From: JAAOZP01 sp964616835
GTDB taxonomy: Archaea > Thermoproteota > EX4484-205 > JAAOZP01
Assembly (NCBI GenBank): GCA_964616835.1
Contig: CAZTSG010000014.1
Location: 1 to 30,620, forward strand
Length of the DNA: 30,620 nt
Reading direction: 5' to 3'
Each line of letters begins with the position of its first letter. Positions within the stretch are counted from its first letter, which is position 1. Both the position numbers and the translations under genes were made by a program. Below, piece after piece: positions 22,574 through 30,619 of the stretch. Under the pieces are notes generated by a model. That model saw only the letters and a list, made by a program, of their open reading frames with translations, had not been told where the DNA came from and did no database searches.

Positions 22574-25447
22574 CTATTCTCCAAGGTCAACTTCAACGTT
22601 GACGCTAGTTACTCCGCTCGGTTGAAACGGTACGACGTCCCCGGGAGCAGGCTTACCGTCTACCTTGAGCGAAACCTTGTTACCCTTGCCAACTCGTTTG
22701 ACAACGATGTTGTAAGTAACGCCGCGGAAAACCCTCTTAGCCTTGAAACCACTCCAAGACTCAGGTATGCAGGGAGCTATTTTCAAACCTTCGAATGTTG
22801 GGCGTATACCAAGGATCCACTGCGTTGCTGCAACATATGCCCAAGAGGCTGTTCCAGTAAGCCAAGAGTTTCTCGCACGCCCGTATTCAGGATGCTCCGG
22901 CGCAGCCACGTTCTGAGAGTAGACGTACGGTTCTGTTTTCAGCGTATCCATGTCTCTCCGCGCGAGGGGAAGTATCTGGCGGTAAAGCCTGTAGGCCAAG
23001 TCGCCCAGCCCAAGCTTGGCAGCAGCCACTATTGCCCAAGTGTTCGCATGGTTGAATATTCCACCGTTCTCCTTAAGGCCCGGCGGGTATGTCACTGTTC
23101 CGCCGAAACGCCTCAGGTTTTCCGAGTCGACAGAATCCTCATCCGTCTTCTTGCTGTTGAAAGGGTCTCTCATCAGCCTAATTCCAAGAGGAGTGTTGAG
23201 CATTCTTATTGCGCTCTCAAGCGCTTTCAAAGCCTTCTCGTAGTCTCCGAGCTCAGCTATAGCGGCCCAAGCCTGCGGTATTAGGCTTATCCAATGATAC
23301 TTCTCGCCTTTAACACCTACTGGCTTACCCTCATCGTCGTAAGCCCTCGCATACCATTCTCCGTCCCACGCAACTCTGTTTATCGTATCAGCCATGTCGC
23401 GGTGGAACTTCTCAAAGTCCCTCGCCTTCTTCGAATCCCCGCGGGCCCTGCAGAGATCAGCCAAATCCAGCATGGCCCTGCAGAAAAGCATCCCTGTCCA
23501 GACACTCTCAGCCTTCTCCAAGCCATGGTCAAGGTTCATCGTGTCATCCCAGTCTGCGAACCCTATCAGGGGAAGACCATGCGCACCGCGTTTCCTCAGC
23601 GTGAATTCAACAGCCCTCATCATATGCTCCCAAATAGTCTCCTCCTTTTTATCATCCTGATAGGGAAGCTTCTCATCGAGGAGCTTGAAATCACCTGTTT
23701 CCCTAAGGTAGTTGCAGGTCGCTATTATCAGCCAAAGATGGTCGTCGCTGAACCATTGCGGTTTCTCAGGGGATTCTGCAGCATGTCCGGGACCACCCTC
23801 GCCCGTGAGGGGGAATACTTGGTGCCAAGTATGCCCGTCTTTAAATTGGAGCTTCCATAGCATTTTCAGAACACTTTGAGCATGTTGAGGATCATTGTGA
23901 ACAGTTCCCAGAGTATCTTGGGCGGAGTCGCGCGTACCCATTCCCCTGCCTAGGCCGGTGTCGTAGAGGGATACGAACCTGGACCAGAACAGGTTTGCTC
24001 GACACTGTATCGCGTTCCAGAAGTTTATCATCGCATTCATGTCTTGATCGGGTGTCTCGACAGTAAGCTTTCCGAGATACTCGTTCCAATTCCTACAGAG
24101 TTCTTCAAAAGCATTCTTAACGTTTTCAGCATTACTATAGTATTCCACAGTCTTGGGTATTAGGCTAGGATTATCCGTTATCCCCAGCACGTAGACAATA
24201 ATCTTCTCCTCGCCCGGTTTCAACTCTATGAAGTGGCTTAGCGAGGCAATGTTGTTGCCCCTCGACGCCTTGCTGAATCCAGACCTTCCGTTCACAACCA
24301 CTTCCGGTTTAGAGAGGTCGTTGTAAGCCCCTACGAATACTTCCCTGCTAGTATCGTATCCATCTGGGGGGATACTGCTTGCGAAGAAGGTTTTAGTAGG
24401 ACGGAACTGGACTCCTGTCACGATTATGCCGTTCCTGTAGGAGCTTGAAACTATCTGCTGCCCCCAGTCCAAGTTCGTCTGATCCATGTATGCGTCCCAG
24501 TAGGAGAGCTCCTCATACGTCCACACTTTTAGCCTCCTGACGTTTTCACTCTTGTTTCTCAAACGTAGAACATGAAGCTCGACAGGACATTCTGCATGGG
24601 GAGGATTCGGGGGTACGAAGTAGAGGATTGATGCCTCGATGCCTCGATACCTACTGCTTATCCGCGTGTAGCCGGGTCCATGCCGACATTCATACCACTC
24701 GAGCTCCTTCTTAACCGGCTGCCAAGTAGGGCTCCAGAATTCCCTCGTGTCCTCATCCCTCAAGTAAACGTAGTGCCCAGGCTGGTCGACAGGGATAGAG
24801 TTATAACGGTACCTGGTGACACGGCGGTTCCTAGGGTCGCGGTCAAAAGAGTATCCTCCGCCAGTGTTTGAAACTATCCCGCCGTAACCCCCTTGACCTA
24901 TGTAGTTAATCCAGGGGGTAGGAGTATCTGGCCTAGTTATAACATACTCGCCCGTTCTCTTATCGAAGTAGCCGTAGGGGAGGAGCGTTATAGGGGACTC
25001 GTAGAAAACATTGTTGAAAACCTTGTTAGCCTCCTGAACACCCGGAAAGGGAAGGAGTGAAAAGACCTCTAAGCCGACAAGCCTCTTAGCAATCATTGAA
25101 AGAGAATTGCTGTGGTGCCAATTCAAGACCCTAAGGCGATCCTCTAGAGTAGCTAGTGATAAAACCTTTGAGGAACCTTTAGAATATTCTTCTCTGGATC
25201 CGGTTGTTTCCTCAGCAGGCCTGACTCTGACGAGATTTCCACTCCTATCCCTGACCACAACAACCCGTACTGTTCTAACAACCCTATTCTTCTTGAAGAA
25301 ATCTACTCGAAGAACAGCCGTGTCACCGCGGTCTGCTTCAACAATAGCCTGGGCATTATCAGAAAAATCGGGTGCCACACGTTTTAGAAACTCGCTAACC
25401 CTTAAAGCATCCTCCCTGCTCCAAACAACCGCCGGACCCTCAGACAT
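22574..25447 (-). CDS. GH94-type (glycosyltransferase 36) disaccharide phosphorylase-like protein
   Basis: 957 residues, without a signal peptide, so cytoplasmic. An N-terminal beta-sandwich (about 150-400) precedes an (alpha/alpha)6 barrel. Barrel motifs are GTRDSAQDTLGTVHNDPQHA, FKDGHTWHQVFPLTGEGG, QWFSDDHLWLIIATCNYL (about residue 566), GLPLIGFADWDDTMN (about 630, where the family's proposed general-acid Asp lies) and RNSWLTGTASWAYVAATQWI near the end. Known GH94 enzymes phosphorolyse cellobiose, chitobiose, cellodextrins or beta-1,2-glucans. The first ~150 residues are an extra region not seen in short cellobiose phosphorylases. The acceptor and donor sugars cannot be told. ATG start; TATA tttatatac at 25471-25479 makes it leaderless. 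Acquisition from bacteria is possible but not shown. Confidence 0.87.
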   Translation of the reverse strand: MSEGPAVVWSREDALRVSEFLKRVAPDFSDNAQAIVEADRGDTAVLRVDFFKKNRVVRTVRVVVVRDRSGNLVRVRPAEETTGSREEYSKGSSKVLSLATLEDRLRVLNWHHSNSLSMIAKRLVGLEVFSLLPFPGVQEANKVFNNVFYESPITLLPYGYFDKRTGEYVITRPDTPTPWINYIGQGGYGGIVSNTGGGYSFDRDPRNRRVTRYRYNSIPVDQPGHYVYLRDEDTREFWSPTWQPVKKELEWYECRHGPGYTRISSRYRGIEASILYFVPPNPPHAECPVELHVLRLRNKSENVRRLKVWTYEELSYWDAYMDQTNLDWGQQIVSSSYRNGIIVTGVQFRPTKTFFASSIPPDGYDTSREVFVGAYNDLSKPEVVVNGRSGFSKASRGNNIASLSHFIELKPGEEKIIVYVLGITDNPSLIPKTVEYYSNAENVKNAFEELCRNWNEYLGKLTVETPDQDMNAMINFWNAIQCRANLFWSRFVSLYDTGLGRGMGTRDSAQDTLGTVHNDPQHAQSVLKMLWKLQFKDGHTWHQVFPLTGEGGPGHAAESPEKPQWFSDDHLWLIIATCNYLRETGDFKLLDEKLPYQDDKKEETIWEHMMRAVEFTLRKRGAHGLPLIGFADWDDTMNLDHGLEKAESVWTGMLFCRAMLDLADLCRARGDSKKARDFEKFHRDMADTINRVAWDGEWYARAYDDEGKPVGVKGEKYHWISLIPQAWAAIAELGDYEKALKALESAIRMLNTPLGIRLMRDPFNSKKTDEDSVDSENLRRFGGTVTYPPGLKENGGIFNHANTWAIVAAAKLGLGDLAYRLYRQILPLARRDMDTLKTEPYVYSQNVAAPEHPEYGRARNSWLTGTASWAYVAATQWILGIRPTFEGLKIAPCIPESWSGFKAKRVFRGVTYNIVVKRVGKGNKVSLKVDGKPAPGDVVPFQPSGVTSVNVEVDLGE

Positions 25448-25470
25448 GCTGAGATTAGATACAAAAACAG

Positions 25471-25479
25471 GTATATAAA
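25471..25479 (-). promoter_or_regulatory. TATA box of the GH94-type gene
   Basis: Minus-strand tttatatac is centred 28 nt before the ATG at 25447. It is a strong match with leaderless spacing. Confidence 0.6.
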
Positions 25480-25538
25480 CTAGATTCTTGATAATCCTGC
25501 AGTTACAGCCTGTTATTTTTAAAAAGTTGGAAAAACGA

Positions 25539-26669
25539 TTAATACTTTAATTCTGCATGGATTCGTCGCATCCATTCGCTGATCTTAATCTTCTGGGGAC
25601 ACTTCTCCTCGCAAGACCTACATCCCACGCATGCACTCGCCCGCTTCTCAACCGGAATATTATTGTTGTATGCCCATTTGCTCGCACCCATAGAGTTGTA
25701 TGCGACACCATTGTTGTAAACCTCGAAGTTCCAAGGTATATCTACGCCGTTTGGACACGGCATACAGTAGCCACATTTTGTGCATGGGATCGGACGAAGT
25801 TTCTTATATGCGGCATGTACTCTTGCAACCAGCTTAAGGTCCTCCTCCGTAAGCAATCCTACTCCAGACCTTGAGGCAAACTCTATGTTCTGCTTAACCT
25901 GCTCCAGTGTGCTCATACCGCTTAGGACCACAGAGACCTCAGGCTTGTTCCATAGCCACTGGAGCGCCATCTCCACAGGATTCCTACCAGCCTCATCCCA
26001 GATCTGTTTCACAGCCGGAGGCGGGTTTGCTAAGGCCCCTCCTAAGAGAGGCTCCATTATCACTACTGCAAGCCCCTTTCCAGCAGCGTATTTCAGCCCC
26101 TTCGTCCCAGCTTGAACCTCCTCGTTCTCATAATTATACTGTATCTGGCATAGAGTCCACTTGTCGTAAGCATCGATTATCTCCTTGAAAACCTGGAACT
26201 CGTCGTGGAAGCTGAAGCCCAAGTATTTTATCTTATCCTCGGAAACAACTCTTTCCGCCCAGTCGAAAACATCTAGTTTTCTAATCTTAAGCCAACTGTC
26301 CTTATTCAAAGCATGGAGAAGATAAAAATCCACGTAATCTGTCTGAAGCTTCTTAAGCTGCTCGTTGAAAATCCTATCCATGTCCTCCTTGGAATTGATG
26401 AGCCAAATCGGCATTTTCGTAGCCAGCCTAACTCTCTCCCTATACCCTTCTGCCAGAGCCTTGCCGACAGCTATTTCACCGTTGCCACCATGATAGGGGT
26501 AAGCGGTATCAACATAATTAACACCATGATCTATAGCATACCTTATCATCCTTATTGCCTCAGGCTCGTTAACCCTAGAGTTGTCGCCGCCGATCGTTGG
26601 AAGCCTCATCGCTCCGAAGCCTAATGCTGAAACCTGCCAATCCAGTTTTCCAAATCTCCTATACTTCAT
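25539..26669 (-). CDS. Aldo/keto reductase with C-terminal 4Fe-4S cluster motifs
   Basis: 376 residues. Aldo/keto reductase barrel with the catalytic set: Asp and Tyr in YVDTAYPYHGG (about 54 and 57), Lys in LATKMPIW (about 85) and His in FYLLHALNK (about 119); GMSTLEQVKQN forms the NADP-binding end. A C-terminal ferredoxin-like domain carries CTKCGYCMPCPNGVD and CVGCRSCEEKCPQ, eight Cys able to hold two clusters, or one split type. This is the COG1453-like family of iron-sulfur aldo/keto reductases; the substrate is unknown. A TTG at 26678 is in frame, but MKYRRFGK at the ATG matches the family start. TATA-like tcttaaaaaagag lies about 31 nt upstream. Confidence 0.9.
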   Translation of the reverse strand: MKYRRFGKLDWQVSALGFGAMRLPTIGGDNSRVNEPEAIRMIRYAIDHGVNYVDTAYPYHGGNGEIAVGKALAEGYRERVRLATKMPIWLINSKEDMDRIFNEQLKKLQTDYVDFYLLHALNKDSWLKIRKLDVFDWAERVVSEDKIKYLGFSFHDEFQVFKEIIDAYDKWTLCQIQYNYENEEVQAGTKGLKYAAGKGLAVVIMEPLLGGALANPPPAVKQIWDEAGRNPVEMALQWLWNKPEVSVVLSGMSTLEQVKQNIEFASRSGVGLLTEEDLKLVARVHAAYKKLRPIPCTKCGYCMPCPNGVDIPWNFEVYNNGVAYNSMGASKWAYNNNIPVEKRASACVGCRSCEEKCPQKIKISEWMRRIHAELKY

Positions 26670-26701
26670 TTTACGCAAAGCAGTTAAATATCTCTTTTTT
26701 A

Positions 26702-26722
26702 AGAATTTTAAGAAAAAATTCT
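26702..26722. repeat. AT-rich inverted repeat between divergent genes
   Basis: agaatttt and aaaattct form a perfect 8-bp inverted repeat around a 5-nt spacer (aagaa). It overlaps the likely TATA of the iron-sulfur aldo/keto reductase on one strand and a possible TATA for the short ORF at 26734 on the other. It could be an operator, or just AT-rich promoter sequence. Confidence 0.4.
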
Positions 26723-26733
26723 AAGGGATATTT

Positions 26734-26802
26734 ATGGGAAAGATAAGAAGGTTCTTATACGGCTCGGAGAAACAAGGTAAAAACAGCGTTGCAAGAGAAT
26801 GA
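26734..26802 (+). CDS. Possible 22-residue leader ORF upstream of the DUF1893 gene
   Basis: An ATG at 26734 opens 22 codons beginning MGKIRRFLYGSEKQ. The stop TGA at 26800-26802 overlaps the ATG of the DUF1893 gene (ATGA). A TATA-like attttaag centred near 26708 is 26 nt upstream, so a leaderless mRNA could begin exactly at this ATG. The peptide is basic. Same size and arrangement as the short ORF before nucS. Function unknown; chance cannot be excluded. Confidence 0.35.
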   Translation: MGKIRRFLYGSEKQGKNSVARE

Positions 26803-27221
26803 AAGACCTAGAGCTCGCTAAGAATTTGCTTAAAGAAAACGCGTTAAGCCTAGCGATAGTTAAAGCAGGCAGATTACTGTATGGGACGAGAGAACACAGT
26901 ATGATTGGAATGGTAAAGGCTATAGAAAGCCATGGTGCAGAATTAATAGGGGCTTCAGTAGCTGACAGGGTTGTGGGGAAGGCGGCAGCGATGCTATGCA
27001 GATACGCTGGAGTAGCTGAAGTCTATGCCCATGTGATAAGTGAAAAAGGCTTGAGAGCGTTAAAGGAAGGCGGAACGAAAGTCGAGTATTTTAAAATAGT
27101 TCCAGAGATACTGGATAGGAACGGGAGAGAAACCTGTCCTTTTGAAAAACTTGTCGCCAATTGCGGAAGCGAGGAGGAATGCTATAAGAGGATAAAGGAA
27201 TACTTCGATTCAACACAATAG
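26799..27221 (+). CDS. DUF1893-family protein
   Basis: 140 residues. The family core is clear: ENALSLAIVKAGRLLYGT, HGAELIGASVADRVVGKAAAM, YAGVAEVYAHVISEKGLRAL and the C-terminal ETCPFEKLVANC. DUF1893 has a cytidine-deaminase-like fold but no described function that I can state; conserved Asp, Lys and Cys residues suggest a small-molecule or nucleotide ligand. Length is normal. The ATG overlaps the stop of a 22-codon ORF, so translation may depend on it. No functional partner is evident among its neighbours. Confidence 0.8.
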   Translation: MKDLELAKNLLKENALSLAIVKAGRLLYGTREHSMIGMVKAIESHGAELIGASVADRVVGKAAAMLCRYAGVAEVYAHVISEKGLRALKEGGTKVEYFKIVPEILDRNGRETCPFEKLVANCGSEEECYKRIKEYFDSTQ

Positions 27222-27241
27222 AAACTACGTTTTTGGAAGGT

Positions 27242-27649
27242 TTAGGAGGAAGCTTTAGATATTGCCGATATAATGTTAACATGAGCCCTTGCAATTTCCC
27301 CAAGCCTATCCATTGCTTCGCTAAGCCTGCCGCTCCAGACTTCCTTCAGACTCCCCTTGTCGTCTTCAACCACGTGGAACACGGATTCCTCGACATTAGC
27401 TACATAAACCCCGTCACTATCCTTCTTGAAGGGAAGTACGACCACCACCCTCTGCTCTTTAGAGAAACGGCCTTTCTTCACGATGAACGTTGCCGAGAGT
27501 TCACATAGGTTCCGTTCCTTGTCTGGAAAGGTTAGAAGTGCCCCGCCGGCTTTAACATCTTTGTCCATGCTTACTGACCTAAGGTTTTCCTCGTACAGCC
27601 TGTTAAGCGAGTCTATTTCCCTCAGTCTTATCATGGCCATCGCGTCCAC
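27242..27649 (-). CDS. Hypothetical protein, about 135 residues
   Basis: I do not recognise a family. It looks soluble: an N-terminal helical region (RLREIDSLNRLYEENLR), a central beta-rich stretch (GGALLTFPDKERN, SATFIVKKG, EQRVVVVLPFKKDSDG, VYVANVEESVFHVVED) and a C-terminal helix. A GTG at 27649 is the first start; ATGs at 27640 and 27634 are alternatives. TATA-like gttaatatac near 27681-27690 is about 35 nt upstream of the GTG. It converges on the DUF1893 gene with a 20-nt gap. Codon use and strand pattern look coding, but function is unknown. Confidence 0.6.
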   Translation of the reverse strand: MDAMAMIRLREIDSLNRLYEENLRSVSMDKDVKAGGALLTFPDKERNLCELSATFIVKKGRFSKEQRVVVVLPFKKDSDGVYVANVEESVFHVVEDDKGSLKEVWSGRLSEAMDRLGEIARAHVNIISAISKASS

Positions 27650-27741
27650 CGTTGGTTAGCATCTTTCAGTAAGAGCCGTATATTAACATTACGCAGCCTT
27701 ACTAAAGCACTGTCGCCTATAAGCAATGTTTCAGTCCCGCG

Positions 27742-28914
27742 TCACTCCTTAGCGCTCATGAATATGTTTAACACGTCGTCCCTACTAAGTTTCACAAAGT
27801 TTCCTATCCTAGACCTCCCGTTGTCAGTGCATCTCGACGCCATTTCCTCAAGCCTATCGTCCGGGATACCAAGCTCCCTGAGCGTTGTCGGAAGCCCTAT
27901 TTGCTTGAAAAAGGCCCTTAGCCTCTCTATGCCTTCAAGTGAAACCCTCTCAGGGCTTTCTAAATCCGGCTCAACATTCCAGACCCTGACGGCGAATCGC
28001 ACGAATATATCTACGCGATGCTTATACACGTATCTCATCCAGTTTGGGAAAAGCACTGCTAGGCCGGCACCGTGCGGCACGTCGTAGAGACCGCTTAACT
28101 CGTGCTCCATTATGTGCGTAGCCCAGTCTCCTATTCTCCCTGTCCCAAGAATATCGTTGTGCGCAACAGTGCTGGCCCACATTATTTCGGCGCGAGCATC
28201 ATAGTTATTCGGCTCCTTGATTGCTATCGGAGCATTCTTAATCAGCGTCTTCAGAGTTGCTTCGCAAAGCCTATCCGTAAGGTCCACGTGGCGCACGTTA
28301 GTGAAATATCTCTCCATCACGTGAGCCATGATATCGGCTACTCCGCAAGCAGTCTGGTAAGGCGGTACTGTAAACGTTACCTCAGGGTTCATTATAGCGA
28401 ATCTTGGGCGTATAAGCTCAGTGGTTATTGAGAGCTTACGCCAGTCTTCCTCGTTGGTTATGACTGAGCTGGGGCTGGCCTCGCTGCCTGCGCCGGGTAT
28501 AGTAAGCACGACCCCGATTGGCAAGGCCTCCTTAGGCTCGGCTCTACGAGCGTAGAAATCCCATACATCACCCTCATAGGGTACGCCGACTGCTATCGCC
28601 TTAGCAGAGTCTATGACACTGCCCCCTCCGACAGCAAGTATGAAATCTATCTTTTCTCCCCTACATATTTCTATACCCTTCTTGACGAGGCTTAGGCGAG
28701 GATTAGGCTTAACTCCAGGAAGCTCGATGAATTCGATACCCGCCTCCTTTAAGGATTGAACCACCCTGTCGTAAAGCCCTATTCTCTTAATGCTTCCACC
28801 GCCGTAGTGGAGAAGTATCCTCTTGCTATGCTTTCCCACTTCCTCTCCAACTTTTTTCTCAACACCCCTTCCAAATATTATCTTAGTCGGACACTGAAAC
28901 TCGAAATCCTCCAT
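27742..28914 (-). CDS. Iron-containing (group III) alcohol dehydrogenase
   Basis: 390-residue cytoplasmic NAD(P)H-dependent dehydrogenase. IIFGRGVEKKVGEEV opens the Rossmann-like domain, with nucleotide loop GGGSVIDSAKAI (96-107). The metal site is complete: Asp194 and His198 in GVADIMAHVMER, His267 in THIMEHELSG, and His281 in DVPHGAGLAV. It resembles butanol/1,3-propanediol-type dehydrogenases; the substrate is not predictable. Start ATG; a TATA-like gattaaatcc near 28944-28953 gives a short leader. That promoter overlaps the 5' end of the flavodoxin-like pseudogene on the other strand. Confidence 0.92.
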   Translation of the reverse strand: MEDFEFQCPTKIIFGRGVEKKVGEEVGKHSKRILLHYGGGSIKRIGLYDRVVQSLKEAGIEFIELPGVKPNPRLSLVKKGIEICRGEKIDFILAVGGGSVIDSAKAIAVGVPYEGDVWDFYARRAEPKEALPIGVVLTIPGAGSEASPSSVITNEEDWRKLSITTELIRPRFAIMNPEVTFTVPPYQTACGVADIMAHVMERYFTNVRHVDLTDRLCEATLKTLIKNAPIAIKEPNNYDARAEIMWASTVAHNDILGTGRIGDWATHIMEHELSGLYDVPHGAGLAVLFPNWMRYVYKHRVDIFVRFAVRVWNVEPDLESPERVSLEGIERLRAFFKQIGLPTTLRELGIPDDRLEEMASRCTDNGRSRIGNFVKLSRDDVLNIFMSAKE

Positions 28915-28948
28915 GTTATTGGATGACTATTAGGATGGATTTAATCTT

Positions 28949-29172
28949 TGCGATGTGGTAGCATTCGGCTTCCCCAACTATTTTGACTACATGGCTGGAT
29001 TGTTGAAAGACTTCTTCGACAGGGCTTGGAGCGTAAGGGAGAAGATCGCGGGGAAACCTGCGACGACAATTCAAGCGACTCAGCACTGTTAAGCATAGAA
29101 AGGATTTTCCCAGCTTTCAAAAAAGCTGCAGAAGGAGTTGTCTGGGGTCTTAGGAGAAAACTAGCCTTTTAG
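28949..29172 (+). pseudogene. Remnant of a flavodoxin/NADPH-dependent FMN reductase-like gene
   Basis: One frame gives CDVVAFGFPNYFDYMAGLLK, DFFDRAWSVREKIAGKPA, then a stop at 29089-29091. The next frame then gives SALLSIERIFPAFKKAAEGV and VWGLRRKLAF to a TAG at 29170-29172. Both parts fit flavodoxin-fold reductases in order (substrate loop, GKPA strand, C-terminal SIER helix), so a frameshift lies near 29070-29080. The N-terminal FMN phosphate loop is absent. The gene is truncated and broken. This explains most of the 429-nt space between the alcohol dehydrogenase and the esterase. Confidence 0.65.
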
Positions 29173-29343
29173 CAAAAATAGACGAATACTAGGTTTTTCA
29201 ATAAACCCATGGAGCGCTGAGAACAAACTATTTAACGTTGATTAGCATCCTTTCTCATAGAATTGTTACAGCAGAGTATGCAATAATTAGCGATTTCAGC
29301 AGGGGTTTTCCATTCTGCGCACCCCAGTTAAAAATTAGCGCTC
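29173..29343. other. AT-rich non-coding stretch downstream of the pseudogene
   Basis: I see no open frame with family signals, no RNA gene and no repeat here. It separates the flavodoxin-like remnant from the stop of the minus-strand esterase gene. Confidence 0.5.
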
Positions 29344-30234
29344 TTACTCCAAGTTTTTAAAGGCGTTTGACCAAAACGTGAACAGGTCTTGTCCATAAGC
29401 TTCGAATATTTCCCGATAGTCATGCCCCGCACCTTTTACCATAACAAATATGTGCTCGATATTTAGCTTTTTCAACCACTCATGATACTCTTGTAAAGTA
29501 GGTAGTAAACGCGAATCGTATTCGCCACATAGTATTCTTATTTTTATTTTTTCTTCATTCAGCGTCTTCGCATTAAGTTTGGCTAAGTTCCATGGACCGA
29601 CCTCTTCATAATAGTTTTGATCACCGTTAAAAGTGTAATACGTACGATATACAGGTTCTTCACTCAAATTACGTAGTATGCTGGGCGCTATTGCAGAGAT
29701 GGCGCCGAATAGGTTTGGAAACTTGAGGCCCAAATGTAGAGCCCCAAATCCACCCATTGAATGACCTTCTATGCCACGTCCCTCTTTTCGAGCTATTGTA
29801 CGATATTTAATATCAATATGTGGGATTAGATTCTTAATGATTACTTGCTCTATAGGCAGCTTACCGTCTTTAGAGTCTACGTACCATCCAACAGGCAGTG
29901 CTTGAGGGAGAACGATAATTGCTTCTGGCATTAAGTTAGCCCTTATGGCTGTATCGTATTTTTGAACCGCCCATGCTCCCTGCCTTGCGCTTTGAAAACC
30001 TGCGTGAAGCCAATAGATTACTGGGTAACGCTTTGAATCATTTTGCTCATAGCTTGGTGGTAGATATATCAGGTAGCTGCCTTGAGTATTAGCTCCCCGA
30101 GCCGGCGTTGGATAAAGGCAATACCTTGTACCAGGCGGTTCTTCAGTAATCGGATCTATCCATTGGGCTAGTAGTTCTGCAATGGTTTCAGGCGAGGGCG
30201 GCTCTGATACGGGAGATGTAGTCCTACACATCAA
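29344..30234 (-). CDS. Alpha/beta-hydrolase esterase (esterase D/feruloyl-esterase-like)
   Basis: 296 residues. SYLIYLPPSYEQN and RYPVIYWLHAGFQ lead to the nucleophile elbow IEGHSMGGFGALH with Ser at about 159. Asp in LCGEYDSRL (about 239) and His in VKGAGHDYREIF (about 271) complete the triad. The oxyanion motif has Ala in place of the second Gly (LHAGF). No signal peptide is evident; the first 45 residues are Pro/Thr-rich. It is of the putative-esterase family; whether the substrate is a carbohydrate ester or an S-acyl thiol is not known. Start TTG at 30234 (ATG 3 nt later); TATA ttttatattc near 30256-30265 is 27 nt upstream. It is more AT-rich than the rest and flanked by two pseudogenes. 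Confidence 0.83.
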   Translation of the reverse strand: MMCRTTSPVSEPPSPETIAELLAQWIDPITEEPPGTRYCLYPTPARGANTQGSYLIYLPPSYEQNDSKRYPVIYWLHAGFQSARQGAWAVQKYDTAIRANLMPEAIIVLPQALPVGWYVDSKDGKLPIEQVIIKNLIPHIDIKYRTIARKEGRGIEGHSMGGFGALHLGLKFPNLFGAISAIAPSILRNLSEEPVYRTYYTFNGDQNYYEEVGPWNLAKLNAKTLNEEKIKIRILCGEYDSRLLPTLQEYHEWLKKLNIEHIFVMVKGAGHDYREIFEAYGQDLFTFWSNAFKNLE

Positions 30235-30255
30235 GACTCGGTTCTTAGCAAGGAA

Positions 30256-30265
30256 TATAAAATCT
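30256..30265 (-). promoter_or_regulatory. TATA box of the esterase gene
   Basis: Minus-strand ttttatattc is centred about 27 nt before the TTG at 30234. It suits a leaderless transcript from that TTG. Confidence 0.5.
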
Positions 30266-30304
30266 GCTATCCTAAAAACAGGCTTGAAAAAGCCAGTTTT
30301 ATGC

Positions 30305-30511
30305 CTAATCTATAATAGCTTTAAAGAGAATATTAGGAGTTCTCTCGCCCACTATCTCGTCTATTTGCTACATCTGATCCTTGCTTAAAGGCCCGAAGCC
30401 CATTGCTCCCGCATTCTCCTCAACCTGCTTCACTGTTTTGAAACACCTCATCCACTCCGGTTCCTTACCTCTCACGTTGTTCAAGGGAAGACGTTGTAAG
30501 GCTTGACCTGA
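30305..30511 (-). pseudogene. Aldo/keto reductase C-terminal remnant with an in-frame stop
   Basis: The frame reads KTVKQVEENAGAMGFGPLSK, DQM, TAG (30368-30370), then QIDEIVGERTPNILFKAIID and a TAG at 30305-30307. VKQVEENAGAMGFGPLS followed by QIDEI is the C-terminal end of an aldo/keto reductase. Upstream of about 30450 the frame (LPLNNVRGKEPEWMRCF) matches the family only weakly, and no barrel is present. It is not a copy of the reductase at 25.5-26.7 kb, which ends differently and has iron-sulfur motifs. Its 3' end is 71 nt upstream of the esterase start. Confidence 0.55.
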
Positions 30512-30619
30512 CTAGAATTGTTTATGCTTCTCACTAGGCGGTATAAGCGCGTTTAAAACTGGCTCAATCCACTTGTTGTTCGGAATATCGTAGAGTATGA
30601 AGTCGCTGTCGAACTGCCA
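30512..30619 (-). CDS. 3' end of an unidentified gene running off the right edge
   Basis: 35 residues are visible, from WQFDSDFILYDIPNNKWIEP to the end at PPSEKHKQF, stop TAG at 30512-30514. The composition looks coding, but it is too short to assign. It is in the same frame as the aldo/keto reductase remnant downstream, which may be coincidence. It could be an intact gene or another fragment. Confidence 0.4.
   Translation of the reverse strand, partial: WQFDSDFILYDIPNNKWIEPVLNALIPPSEKHKQF

Noticed and set aside
22622..25478. Long plus-strand open frames opposite the GH94-type gene
   Set aside because: They are shadow frames; the minus-strand protein carries all GH94 motifs over its full length.
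30305..30619. TAG codons as pyrrolysine in one continuous protein
   Set aside because: No pyl genes are visible, the parts do not look like one family, and decay explains the pattern.
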